64,000 nt of DNA from Asterias amurensis. Its lineage: Eukaryota > Echinodermata > Asteroidea > Forcipulatida > Asteriidae. Below are positions 37,759 through 47,702 of the stretch, one piece after another. Under the pieces are notes generated by a model. The model searched no databases. It was given only the letters and a program-made list of their open reading frames with translations, and was not told where the DNA came from. The translations under genes and the position numbers were made by a program. How positions within the stretch are numbered: position 1 is the stretch's first letter; each line of letters starts with the position of its first letter. The DNA lies in NCBI RefSeq assembly GCF_032118995.1, contig NC_092649.1, forward strand, positions 16,185,332 to 16,249,331, written 5' to 3'.

Positions 37759-37958
37759 TTACCCAGGGAAAAATTCCCATTGAGTCCCACTGATATTTTG
37801 AAACGGGATTCAATGGGATCCCATTGTTTCAATGGGATTCAACATGTTCAATGGGATCCCCTGACGATCCCATTGGATCCCGTTGAATATGTCCCAAATT
37901 CCACAACAATCCCATTGAATCCCATTGATTTTTTTCAATGGGAATTTTTCCTGGGTAA
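37759..37958. mobile_element. Inverted-repeat element built of CAATGGGAT motifs
   Basis: TTACCCAGGGAAAAATTCCC and GGGAATTTTTCCTGGGTAA are near-perfect ends. The interior repeats CAATGGGATCCC and its complement several times in both orientations. Confidence 0.88.
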
Positions 37959-39049
37959 CTACTACGAACTGGATCACAGGCTCTACATAAAAAAATAAGC
38001 ATGGAGGTAGAAGTAATGAAGGAAAATTTTTACAACCTCGCCACCAACTTCTGGCCCTTAAAAAAAAGTTAATCAGGGGCGGATAAATTGGTGGCGACGA
38101 GCGGAAAATTATCAGAAGTAAATAGAGCCGAGGTAAACAACTTACGAGACAAATTGACTGATCACAGAATTGGCCTCACTAAATTTTGGGACTGCATACC
38201 TGCGGGGAATACATACGATACGGTCTATTGTGCACGCTCTCTTTGGATTTAAAAAAAAAAAAAAATTATCCATGCGGTATTTCATTTTTGTTTTGCAAAG
38301 TTGCTGGTACATAATTATTTTGTATACAGGATGCAATTAAAAAAGAGCTTTGAACAGTAGAATTAGTCCTTCAACCCTTCCTTTATTGGTAGCTTGGTGA
38401 AAACATAGAGGAGAACCTGTTCGATTTGTTTAAATTTTTACACCGGCAGCGAGTGGGTTTTGTACTGTAACACTCTCGATTCCTGTCTTGAGATGAGACT
38501 ACCTTATTAATAACGCTGTTATCCACACCTCCCCCAATCCCATTGGAGGATAGTTTCAAAAAGCATTGCAACATAGTCTCCTACTCAAGCCTGAAATTGG
38601 AAGTTGACAGTACAAAACCCCTCACTGCGTCCTGGAAGGGCATTTACAATGGGTAAAAAGACAAATTTGTTGAGTTATGAGGTTGCCTGGGATGACATGG
38701 TCATTTCTTATGCGGTATGACTTTGTGCTGCTTATTTTTGATTTTTGATATATTTTTTATACAGTAGGCCTACTGAGAAACATTGTTTTAAATGGATAGA
38801 CTCAGATATTTGTATTGTATAATAAAATTTGCAGTAGACATAAAGTTTTGCAAAAAATATTTGCGTTTTTTTCCCCCATTATACACTACAATGTGTTTAC
38901 GGAACTGCCTTTTCTGTGATAACTTGGAATACCTGCACTTTTTCAGGGTTACCCATTGGAGGTCTTTAATCATTTAGGATGCGCTTTCCCTTAGTTGTTT
39001 TGTTATTGTACAGATATTGGGACTGAGCGTTGGAATTTGTTCTATTTTA
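37959..39049. other. Intergenic, no feature recognised
   Basis: AT-rich DNA with no family-like frame or clear repeat ends. Confidence 0.45.
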
Positions 39050-39365
39050 GAGATGCATCACTAATTGGTATATAATATCCCACCATGCATAAACTAACAA
39101 ACCTGTGATCTGTGAAAATGTTTGCTCTACTGGTCATCAAAGTTGAAAGAAAATATTGAAACAAAAAATATGTCCCTATTGTATATTATTTGTGTGCTTT
39201 CAGAATCAGATGCCTAATAATGCATAGAGCCTTTCTCAATAGGATTCAAATTTGTCAGTGAAAAATAACCTCTTTCTTTAAAACTAAACTACTTTAACGG
39301 TTGTTGTTTCTAACAATGATATCAACAGCTCTCTGGTGCTTTTTGGAGTATTTGGCAAAAGTGTA
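39050..39365 (+). mobile_element. Family A MITE, copy 12 (degenerate)
   Basis: Keeps ACTAACAAACCTGTGA, GGTCATCAAAGTTGAAAG and CCTCTTTCTTTAAAACTA; abuts copy 13, which is in opposite orientation. Confidence 0.55.
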
Positions 39366-39372
39366 CCTCTTT

Positions 39373-39757
39373 TTAAAGGCAGTGGACACTATTGGTAACT
39401 ACTCGAAATAATTATGATCATAAAACCTTTCTTGGTGACGAGTAATGTGGATAGGTTGATGGTATAAAACATTGTGAGAAACGGCTCCCTCTGAAGTAAT
39501 TAGTTTTCGAGAAAGAAGTTATTTTCCACGAATGTGATTTCGAGACCTCAGATTTAGAACTTGAGGTCTCGAAATCAACCATCTGAATGCACACAACTTT
39601 GTGTGACAAGGGTGTTTTTTCTTTCATTATTATCTCGCAACTTCGATGACCGATTGAGCTCATATTTTCACAGGTTAGTTATTTTATGCATATGTTGAGA
39701 TACACCAACTGTGAAGGCTATTCTTTGACGATTACCAATAGTGTCCAGTGCCTTTAA
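39373..39757 (-). mobile_element. TTAA-flanked MITE, family A, copy 13 (full length)
   Basis: TTAAAGGCAGTGGACACTATT to GTGTCCAGTGCCTTTAA, 385 bp with the complete internal palindrome. Confidence 0.92.
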
Positions 39758-39839
39758 ACCTGTGATTATAGCTTATTGTTGGGTGTCCTTGTATTCATAC
39801 CTACATCATTGCATAGAGTAAGGACAGTTGTACTTTGCT

Positions 39840-39995
39840 TTTAAAGGGGCACGAATTTATCTCTGGTTAAAGGGCACAATTAAACAGAGGAAAATGTGAA
39901 TTTGTATTGGAACTTTGCAAAGGGCACCACAGCAAAAGCACAGGGCACCACGGCAATCGCTGTGGGTGCTGTGGGTTACTTCAAGTCCTGATGGC
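39840..39995 (+). repeat. Family W repeat, copy 1
   Basis: AAAGGGGCACGAATTTATCT, TTGTATTGGAACTTTGCAAA, then ACAGCAAAAGCACAGGGCAC and GCTGTGGGTGCTGTGGGTTA. The same string of motifs recurs at 40935-41098 and 42692-42856. Confidence 0.75.
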
Positions 39996-40387
39996 AATTG
40001 TTATTTATTTGTTCATAAATTGTGATTGTTCCCAGAACCCAAGATGATATTAAAACAATCAAGCAATACAAACTTGCTGATAATGACATTTCTTTTTCAT
40101 TAACTCACAGGATGTCCTGGACAAGAGGTCAAAACCTGTACATCAGAAACCATGGTATGGATCCCACATCTGTTAGTAATTAGGGGAACATGTAATCAAA
40201 GCCTAATATTGGTTCAGCATGTTGTATTTAAGACCATTTTACATTGGCTGAATATGTACCCACACAGAAACAAACAGCATTTTATTGTAACATTTCTTAT
40301 CTACATTGTAAAACTTATCATTAAAAGCTTCTTATCTAAGCAATGTAAAACAAAGCACTCTTGCTACAACATTTCATGCAGTATCCA

Positions 40388-40632
40388 GGGCCCAATTTCA
40401 TAGAGCTGCTAAGCACAAAAATTTGCTTAGCATGAAATTTCTTCCTTGATAAAAACATGATTACCAACCAATGTTCAACGTGATTTTCAGGATTAGCAAA
40501 CAACAGCTGAATACCAGTAACAAGGAATATGCAACAAATTGAAATTTGGTTGTTAATTCTGTTTTTACCAGCAAGGAAGAAATTTCATGCTTAGCAAATG
40601 TTTGTGCTTAGCAGCTTTATGAAATTGGGCCC
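40388..40632. mobile_element. Palindromic MITE, family P, copy 3
   Basis: GGGCCCAATTTCATAGAGCTG and AGCTTTATGAAATTGGGCCC with mirrored GCTAAGCACAAAAATTTGC arms. Closest relative of the copy at 25115. Confidence 0.9.
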
Positions 40633-40925
40633 TGTTGTGTTAGCAAGTCAGTGTGTGTGCATAGCACAAGTATGCAGAAGCCATGTATTGACATTACATT
40701 AGAGCCCATAACACTCAAGTTTATCATCAGGTAAAACCCAAACAAACATTGGTTCAGTGCCAACAGCTTAAGAAATAAATTGTTCCGCTTGAAAACTGGC
40801 ATGTCCCTTTTATCAAAGTGTGCGTGGTTGATTTCACAAGCACTAAAGATTCTTGTTGCCAGGTCTCCATGGTTTAACCATGGTAAATTTGCATTGGGAT
40901 GACGTCACACTTTGCTTAGCAATTA

Positions 40926-41107
40926 AGATCAAGGCCTTGAACTTCGTTCTGAAAGGGCACAGAAATTTTCCTTTGAATAATAATGGGCACTATTTATAAG
41001 GATAATGTCAATTTGTATTGGAACTTTGCAATTGGCACCCGCAAAAGCACAGGGCACAACAGCAATTGCTGTGGGTGCCATGGGTTATTTTGAGGCGTGA
41101 AGATCAA
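40926..41107 (+). repeat. Family W repeat, copy 2, with flanking direct repeat
   Basis: The repeat body is 40935-41098. AAGATCAAG flanks it at 40926-40934 and 41099-41107. It sits 32 bp upstream of the ASB start codon, so it lies in or beside that gene's 5' UTR. Confidence 0.75.
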
Positions 41108-41138
41108 GAACCTGTCTCAATTTAAAGTCAAATCCAAA

Positions 41139-41247
41139 ATGAGTTTGAATGAATCAAATGATGGGGCTGAAATGCTAAACAGAAGTCAAAGTTACCGACT
41201 TGAGTCTAAAACCAACATGGCCGAGACTCTGTTAAAGAACCATACAG
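41139..41247 (+). CDS. ASB exon 1 (probable start exon)
   Basis: Starts AAAATGAGTTTGAATGAA, encoding MSLNESNDGAEMLNRSQSYR and on to KNHT, then donor CATACAG/GTGAAC, leaving one base (G). That phase is exactly what both 2a and 2b need. Not a conserved segment, so the call rests on frame, donor and position. Confidence 0.72.
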
Positions 41248-44200
41248 GTGAACATCACTCAGCACAATTGGCTGTGTACTCCAAAGTAAAGACCAGCAGT
41301 CAATTTCACGAAACGCTAGGATTAATCCTATCTCATGGTAGGAAGAGTTAGCTGCCCTAACTTAGGATGGGTTCATTGCGTCCTACGCCTTTGGATTCGG
41401 AACTTAACTCGCCTAAGTCCTAAGATTAATCTTAAGTTAGGAAGACATAACATCCCCCCGCCGGTTCTGCTTAGCAGAAAATTGTTTAGCAATACTTTCT
41501 GATTAAGCAGCTCTATGAAATTGGGGCCCAGGTCTATGCAATTGGGCCCAGGAGCATATCCACAACCAATCATACATGCATTTCTCCAACACAGAAAATG
41601 ATGGACGCGTGACATTAGGCCATGACCGCTCGAGGCTACACCAGGCAGCCACAATGGGTCAGCTACTGATGTTACATGCCCTTATCGAAGACGGAGCAAA
41701 GGTCAACGTCACAACTTATAATGGGGTGACGCCCTTGCACGATGCCTGTAGCACTGGTCACCAGTACTCGGCCAGGTGCTTAATCAAAGCTGGGGGCAAG
41801 GTACTGATATTACAGAGGTTTAGCTGGTGTTATGCGGGCAAAAACATGAACGTGAACGTCAGAAAGTTGTGTTGTTGAAACCTCACGTTTTAAGCATACG
41901 TGAAGGTACCATACATGAGCATGCAATACAAAGTGGTAATGTCACCTAGAAACGACACAATTTTCAGACGTTCATGTTTTTGTCTTGCTCGCGAAACGTG
42001 CAGCTAAACCTCCCTATAAGATAAACAAACTCCTTCTCATGTTTTGTTGGTTTCTTTCCTCCTTTTTTTTTCATCCATCCATCAACCCAACTACAGATTT
42101 AGATGTGTTTGAAAGAACAGCTTTACACCAAGCAGCCAGTAATGGACAACTGCTTTTGTTGAGGTCCATTATCAGGCAAGACGGTTCTTGCGTTAATGTT
42201 ACAAACTGTAACGGAGTGAACCCGTTACATGATGCATGTCATACAGGTCATCTAGCTTGTTGTAAGGAGATTATACAGAGAGGAGGCAAGGTACCGTACA
42301 TATTGTGTGTGCTGCGTGCTGGATCTTTGTCACCAACCCTCTACAATAACCATTAATCCAGAAGACGATCAGAGCATACTGATCGAAACGTCGAGTTGAA
42401 ACCACTGGTTCTTTTCAGAACCACCCCAACTCATTTAGAGATAATCATTACATGGTGTTACCGCAAACCTTCCCATACCTATGGGTGCATTCGTTTAGCT
42501 TCCCTGGGTCTCCCCCGCAGTGCTCACTCGGTTGAGCCCCTGACAAGAGCTAAACGAACGACCACTCACCCCTCTCGCAGTGACAACGTTTACCTGGGGC
42601 CAGCCCCCAAGTGACCCACTCCACAAGCAGGGCATGGGGGCAGACCGGGGTCGACCCAGGGAAGCTAAATGAACGCACCCAATATTAATCCATGCCTTGA
42701 ACTTCACACTTGAAGCGGCACAACAACTTTTCTCTGGTAGGGGCCATCTATGAGGAAAATGTAATTTGTTTTGAAACCTTGCACAGGGCACCACAGCAAA
42801 AGTATAGTGCACCACTGCAATTTGTTGTGGCTGCCGTGGGTTATTCACAGGCCTGTTAATCTCAGATGCACTAGACAGCTAGATGAGGATTTAAATGGTT
42901 TTGCTGTGCAGTGAATGCCTCTTAACATAACAATTAACATAACAATTAAAATTTATATGGCGCTATTCCATCAAGATCATAGCACACTAGAAAGAAATTA
43001 ACATGGAAAAAGGTGAGTCTTTGGCCCAGCTACACTGAAAGCTTTTTAACTTAGAACTTGATTGCTTGGGGGAACATTCAAGGGTGATGTCAAGTGTGGA
43101 CCGAAGAAATCGTAGATGAGTGTTAGTTTGACAGTAATGTGGAAAGGTATCACGGAGTAGTTTTCTTGAAGCATTAAAATACAAGAAGAGCAGTTAAAAA
43201 ATAAGAGCAGTGCACAGTCAACTTTTAAGGACTTTTTGTTAACTTGGTGGTGGTTAATGGGTTTTAATAACACCAATTACTTTCACATTTGTTTTATTTA
43301 TTTTGAAACATTGTAAATAATGTTTTGAACCTTGCACATTTACCAATTGTCTGAACCCACTAACACCCGCTTACACTACCAGGTTTGTTGCATATGTTAG
43401 GATAAACCGAGTGAGAATACTGGGCCCATTTTCATGGTTCTGCTTACCGCCAAATTCTGCGCTTTCGATCGCGATTCCCTGCTTACGTGTTAGCGCCAAA
43501 TTTCTAGCCTTGTAAGCGTAGAATGCCTAGTAACTTTGAATACGCACACGCAGAAGCCCAAATTTGCCGCTAACCCGTGAAATACGCTTGCCGTAAGCAC
43601 AGAATTCCCTGCTTCCGTAAGCGCCGATTCTGTGCTTACGGTAAGCAGAGCCATGAAATTGGGCCCTGCTCTTGGACAATTACTTTATGCATTGGCGTCA
43701 TCTAGCCGCCATCTTAGAGATAAAAAAGGTTACAAAACAATTGAGACGCACAGATTTATACGCGTGGGCCACAGTATTGGCCAATGAACAAGCTCCTTTT
43801 GACTTCCAGAAAATGGCGCCCTTCTGAAATGACGTTATGTGCATAAGGTCTATTACCTAACACGTCCAGTGCCTTTAGAATAATCTCTTGTTTTAAATAT
43901 ATAGTGTGAATTTTATTAAAAAATTGTTGTTTCATTTTATTTAGTTGAACCCTATGGATATTGACTGGCATACTCCACTGACTCGTGCCTGCTCTGAACG
44001 ACACAAAGATTGTGTTGATCTTCTTATCCGTTCTGGGGCCAAGCTCAATATTGAAAATGAGATGTTTTCACCGCTACATTGCGCAGCTGCTGCAGGTAGT
44101 GCATGTTGCATACCTTCATATATGTTTGGAACAATTAGTGTCCGTGATTCATCTTGTGTTGTTACATTTAAGAGTAAACTTAAAAATGATCTCTTCCCTA

Positions 44201-46478
44201 AAAAGTAAATTTAAATTTTGTTCTAGCGTTTTTTAAAGTATTATTTTTTGTATGCGCTTTGATACTTTCACAATGTATTCCACAAAGTTTTTAACAAAGA
44301 TTACATTTTGGAAAGCTGCTTGTGTTTAGCAAAAGCACATCTTTGAAAGAAATGTTTCACAGATTTATGCTTTGTAATGCATGAGGTACAATTTTGTTTC
44401 TTCACTTGAAACTAGAAAATTGAAGCTTCCAGACAATGTCGTATGAGAACGTTTTATTGGTTGTTAATTGTGTTGATTGCTATTAATAAAAGTTATAAAA
44501 AAAATCTTTTGGTTATTTGAATAGGATGTATCGACTCTACTAACTTACTCTTGCAAGCAGGAGCCGAGGTGGATAAGTTAGACTACAACAGATCTGGGAC
44601 TCCACTGCATGCAGCAGCAAATGGCCACCAGACAGCGTGTGCTAAGGCACTGCTACAAGCAGGTACAATATCACATCTATATCTATCTGCCAGTCTGATA
44701 TTCTGTTCTTGTCAGGGCAGACAAATTTTTGAAGGACTTCCCTATAAGGGAAATGAAAATGTGTACTGCATCCTTTCGAATGGCATTTAGGCAATGACCA
44801 TTGGCATTAGGGCATGGCCAGGGCCATCAGGGCAATGGCCTGGACATGAGGGCAATAGCAAGGGCATTATATGGCCAGGGGCATCAGGCAATGGCCGGGG
44901 GTATGGGAGCAATTGCCTTTGTTGCCTCTGTGAATTATCAGGCCTGAATCTGATAGTATGTGCCCCTGGTCATACTGCATTATTCTTTAAGAACGATATT
45001 GGATTTTATTGTCTTTTCCTCGACACGATGGACGAATATGTACAAATTGATTGAAATGTCTTAAATCCTTAACTTTGCCAGGTGCAGATATCAATTCTGC
45101 TAGACCAACGGACAATAAAACTCCTCTCCATGTAGCAGCATCCGTGTCTGCGCCAGCAGAAATGATCACTTTGCTCTTACAACATGGGGCTAAGATACAT
45201 GACCTAGACACAGAGGGCAAGAAAGCAGTAGACTTGGCACCGATGGATAGCCAGGCCTATGGTGTTCTCAAAGAGCACACAGGTAGGAAACATATAGTCT
45301 CCGTATTAACATTTACGTCTAGGAATTTGGATCAGTACTTTCAGCAGAAGATTGCCCAGACAAACTTTCCACATTCTATCTCTTCTTGTTAAAGTGCAGA
45401 AAATAAAAATGGTGTCTTACATAGTGCTCATGTCTGTCACTCAGTGATGCTCAAGTTACTGTGGTTTCAATGTGGGAATTGCTTTCTCCATAAGACGATC
45501 ATAGCATACTGATCGAAAACATTGAGTTGAAACCAACGGTTCTTTTCAGAACCACCCCAACTCATTAGAGATAGTCATTACCATGGTGTTATCGCAAACC
45601 TTTCCATAATGTGGGAATTATTTGTTTAACCTGGAAGGAAATTCTCTAGAAAAGGGAACAATACTGGAATAACAATAGCAATACTGGAATAACAATAGCA
45701 GGACAATAGCAGGACCTGACTGACCGGATCCTTAAGGTTGTGTGTGTGTGCCCATTATAGATGTTTTGTGTTGTTTTGGACCTGTGCAGTAGATTTATGT
45801 GGTTCGTGTTTCCTTCCTTTGTTTTTTGTTTCCCTTCCTTCCTTTTTTTGGCCTTGTTGGCTTAAACACCATAAAGTAGGAAGTTGACAGTGCACACCTT
45901 GAAGGTGAGGTTGTATACTAATGGGGAAAACATCCGACTAGACGCAAAAGTTTATTTGAATCATAAGAAATATTAATGATATTACTACATAGATAGTGCT
46001 GCAGTAGTTTGTTTACTTTTGCTTCGTCTGACAACTGTGGCTTCACAAAACTTAATCATTTTATCCAAAGCCCTAAAATAATTTGAATCAATTTTTTGTA
46101 TTTCCTTTTTATTATAAAAATAGTCTTTACCTCTTCGGGTCAGTGTCCCTTTCTTTTTGGAGCTTACGTTGAGTATAGATTAGTGCAATACCTCACTGTT
46201 AAAATGCTGAAGAAAACAAAAATCTAAAGAAAGACGCTTTAATTATGTAGGATGCAGTTATGGTACAGGACGCTTGTCCATTAATGGGAGACACTTTGAC
46301 ACAAACGGCCCTTTTTTACTAGTGATGGTTTCAATATTTTGTTTCTATTCTAGAAAATGCCGGATTACTGAGCGAGCTTTGCAGGGAATGCATTCATCAA
46401 CATCTCATATTGGATGAGTCCGTCAACTCACTACCTCTTCCAGAAAGACTCAAAGAATTCCTTCAATTCAAATCTTGA
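41139..46478 (+). CDS. Ankyrin repeat and SOCS box protein (ASB5/9/11/13 type), with two alternative second exons
   Basis: Exons: 1, 41139-41247; 2a, 41595-41800 or 2b, 42097-42290; 3, 43945-44095; 4, 44525-44662; 5, 45082-45282; 6, 46354-46478. All are GT-AG. Exon 1 with 2a and 3-6 gives 309 residues, with 2b 305, near the usual 280-330 for this ASB subgroup. About six ankyrin repeats (TALHQAASNGQLLLL, NPLHDACHTGH, TPLTRACSERHKDCVDLLI, SPLHCAAAAG, TPLHAAANGHQTACAKALL, TPLHVAASVSAPAEMITLLL) precede a C-terminal SOCS box with BC box LSELCRECI and Cul5 box LPLPERLKEFL. Known role of the family: substrate receptor of Elongin B/C-Cullin 5 ubiquitin ligases; the target is unknown here. The start ATG is the first in frame after a TGA at 41091; an additional upstream coding exon cannot be excluded. 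The exact human counterpart is not resolved. Confidence 0.9.
41595..41800 (+). CDS. ASB exon 2a (alternative ankyrin exon)
   Basis: Acceptor TTTCTCCAACACAG, donor AAG/GTACTG, phase 1 in and 0 out. Encodes SRLHQAATMGQLLMLHALIE, DGAKVNVTTYNGVTPLHDAC and ending KAGGK. Aligns along its whole length with exon 2b, at roughly half identical residues. Confidence 0.88.
42097..42290 (+). CDS. ASB exon 2b (alternative ankyrin exon)
   Basis: Strong acceptor (T-rich tract, then CCAACTACAG), donor AAG/GTACCG, phase 1 in and 0 out as in 2a. Encodes DVFERTALHQAASNGQLLLL, VNVTNCNGVNPLHDACHTGH, ending QRGGK. Four codons shorter than 2a. Splicing 2a to 2b would give AAG ATT TAG, an immediate stop. Confidence 0.9.
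42361..42476 (+). repeat. Histone-stem-loop-bearing repeat, family H, copy 2
   Basis: GACGATCAGAGCATACTGATC hairpin, GAAACGTCGAGTTGAAACC, then GGTTCTTTTCAGAACC at 42407-42422 and ATAATCATTACATGGTGTTACCGC (located, not full). In the intron right after exon 2b, on the transcribed strand of the ASB gene. Confidence 0.75.
42483..42680. mobile_element. Inverted-repeat element (GGGTGCATTC ends)
   Basis: GGGTGCATTCGTTTAGCTTC and GAAGCTAAATGAACGCACCC with CCCTGGG/CCCAGGG just inside. Interior GC-rich. In ASB intron 2. Confidence 0.9.
42692..42856 (+). repeat. Family W repeat, copy 3
   Basis: CATGCCTTGAACTTC at the left, ACAGCAAAAGTATAGTGCAC, GGCTGCCGTGGGTTATTCAC, CAGGCCTG at the right; TTAATC lies near both edges. 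Confidence 0.7.
43422..43666. mobile_element. Palindromic MITE, family P-like, copy 4
   Basis: GGGCCCATTTTCATGGTTCTG and AGCCATGAAATTGGGCCC; interior of repeated GCTTACG/CGTAAGC words. Inserted in the remains of a family A MITE (CATATGTTAGGATAAACCGA before, CTCTTGGACAATTACTTT after). Confidence 0.8.
43945..44095 (+). CDS. ASB exon 3 (ankyrin)
   Basis: Acceptor TTCATTTTATTTAG, donor GCAG/GTAGTG, phase 0 to 1. Encodes LNPMDIDWHTPLTRACSERH, KDCVDLLIRSGAKLN and FSPLHCAAAAG. Its phase 0 start matches the phase 0 ends of 2a and 2b. Confidence 0.93.
44525..44662 (+). CDS. ASB exon 4 (ankyrin)
   Basis: Acceptor TATTTGAATAG, donor CAG/GTACAA, phase 1 to 1. Encodes CIDSTNLLLQAGAEVDKLDY and SGTPLHAAANGHQTACAKAL. 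Confidence 0.93.
44663..45081. other. ASB intron 4 with GGCAATGGCC-type short repeats
   Basis: At 44790-44905 the words GGGCATGGCC, GGGCCATCAGGGCAATGGCC and variants recur six or more times, an irregular GC-rich tandem. No exon. Confidence 0.6.
45082..45282 (+). CDS. ASB exon 5 (ankyrin)
   Basis: Acceptor ACTTTGCCAG, donor CACAG/GTAGGA, phase 1 to 1. Encodes GADINSARPTDNKTPLHVAA, EMITLLLQHGAKIHDLDTEG and KKAVDLAPMDSQAYGVLKEH. Confidence 0.94.
45492..45606 (+). repeat. Histone-stem-loop-bearing repeat, family H, copy 3
   Basis: GACGATCATAGCATACTGATC, then GGTTCTTTTCAGAACC at 45538-45553 and TAGTCATTACCATGGTGTTA. In ASB intron 5, on the transcribed strand. Confidence 0.75.
45607..46353. other. 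ASB intron 5, remainder
   Basis: Short tandem words at 45658-45712 (CAATACTGGAATAACAATAG twice). Otherwise AT-rich with no repeat ends recognised. Confidence 0.45.
46354..46478 (+). CDS. ASB exon 6 (SOCS box and stop)
   Basis: Acceptor TTTCTATTCTAG, phase 1. Encodes ENAGLLSELCRECIHQHLIL, DESVNSLPLPERLKEFLQFK and S, then TGA 46476-46478. L-x-x-x-C of the BC box and LPLP of the Cul5 box are both present. Confidence 0.95.
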
Positions 46479-47195
46479 TTCTTGTAAGGATAACTAAGAC
46501 CAAAAACACTCAAGGGAAAGCTACATTAGTTATAATGTCGCAAGCAGGTTAAGAGTTCATTGTACTTTATTCAGTGAAGCTCACACCTCTCTACCTCTTC
46601 CAGAAAGACTCAAAGAATTCCTTCAATTCAAATCATGATTCTTGTAAGGACAATTAAGACCAAAAACACTCGAGGAAAAGCTATGTATGTAATAATGTCG
46701 CAAGCAGGTTAAGAGTTCATTGTACTTCATTCAGTGAAGCTCACAATTCTCTACCTCCTCACGAAGACTCAAAGAATTCCTTCAATTCAAATCATGAAAA
46801 CTAAGACCAAAAATACTAGAGGGAAAGCTACATTAGTTATAATGTGGCAAGCATTTTAAGAGTTCATAGTACTTAATTCAGTGAAGCTCACACCTCTCTA
46901 CCTCTTCCAGAAAAACTCATGAGAATTCCGTCTACTCAAATCATGATAACTAAGACCAAAAAACCTCAAGGGAAAGCTGCATTATGTAGTTATAATGTCG
47001 CAAGCAGGTTAAGAGTTCATTGCACTTCAGTCAATGAAGCTCACAATTCTCTACCTCTTCCAGAAAGGCTCAAAGAATTACTTCAACTAAAATCATGATA
47101 ACTAAGACCAAAAATACTTGAGGGAAAGCTACATTAGTAATGATGTCCCTAGCAGGTTAAGATTTTGTTGCACTTCATTCGGTGAGGCTCACTGC
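46431..47195 (+). repeat. Five-fold tandem repeat of the ASB coding end and 3' UTR
   Basis: Unit of about 147-160 bp starting CTACCTCTTCCAGAAAG at 46431, 46591, 46751, 46898 and 47051. The first contains the true codons for LPLPERLKEFLQFKS and the stop; later copies keep AAAGAATTCCTTCAATTCAAA and AATGTCGCAAGCAGGTTAAG with scattered changes. Only the tail of the exon is copied, not its own acceptor. Confidence 0.93.
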
Positions 47196-47217
47196 CGTTT
47201 GGTGAACAGTGGCTTAG

Positions 47218-47702
47218 TATATACAGCGCTTATATCCGTCACTCAGTGACGCTCAAGGCATTTTAACATACAGTATTTCTTGCAAGGTATGTGGGACTAT
47301 GTTTGAATTATGAGACCTACTCAATGGTTTACAAGGTGCTGTGGCACAATATGCAGCCAGTCAAACCAGGAAAGCCAGGGTGAACCCCTTTCTCTTTCCG
47401 ATAAGTGCACTGAGTTCTTTTACATGTGTTACACAACACATGGGATCAACGGCTTTACGTCCCATCCAAAGGACGAAGCATCATGGCTGACTGACTGAAC
47501 TGACTGACTGTCTTGCTCAAGGACATGGGATCAACGGCTTTACGTCCCATCCAAAGGACGAAGCATCATGGCTGACTGACTGAACTGACTGACTGTCTTG
47601 CTCAAGGACATGGGTGTCACGACTTGGACTCGAACCCACACTCTGCTGATCAGAAACAACAGAGCTTGAATCCAGGGATCTAAACCACTCGACCATGACA
47701 TG
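47218..47702 (-). mobile_element. tRNA-derived SINE, family C, copy 6, with internal duplication
   Basis: Minus strand: CGAGTGGTTTAGATCCC (A-box region), GGGTTCGAGTCCAAG, long body as in copy 3. A block with GGGATCAACGGCTTTACGTC, CAAAGGACGAAGCATCATGG and GACTGACTGAACTGACTG is present twice in tandem (about 47448-47522 and 47526-47610). Confidence 0.8.

Noticed and set aside
41097..41138. ASB start further upstream in the same frame
   Set aside because: The frame opens after a TGA at 41091 with only GTG available; the first ATG is 41139. An upstream spliced coding exon remains possible but has no support.
34441..41138. Single bidirectional promoter for PXK and ASB
   Set aside because: The start codons are 6.7 kb apart and a transposon lies between; nothing shows a shared core promoter.
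42361..42400. Hammerhead ribozyme in the family H repeat (CTGAT and GAAAC words present)
   Set aside because: The core CUGAUGA is not intact and the three helices cannot be placed around the words; only a plain hairpin is supported.
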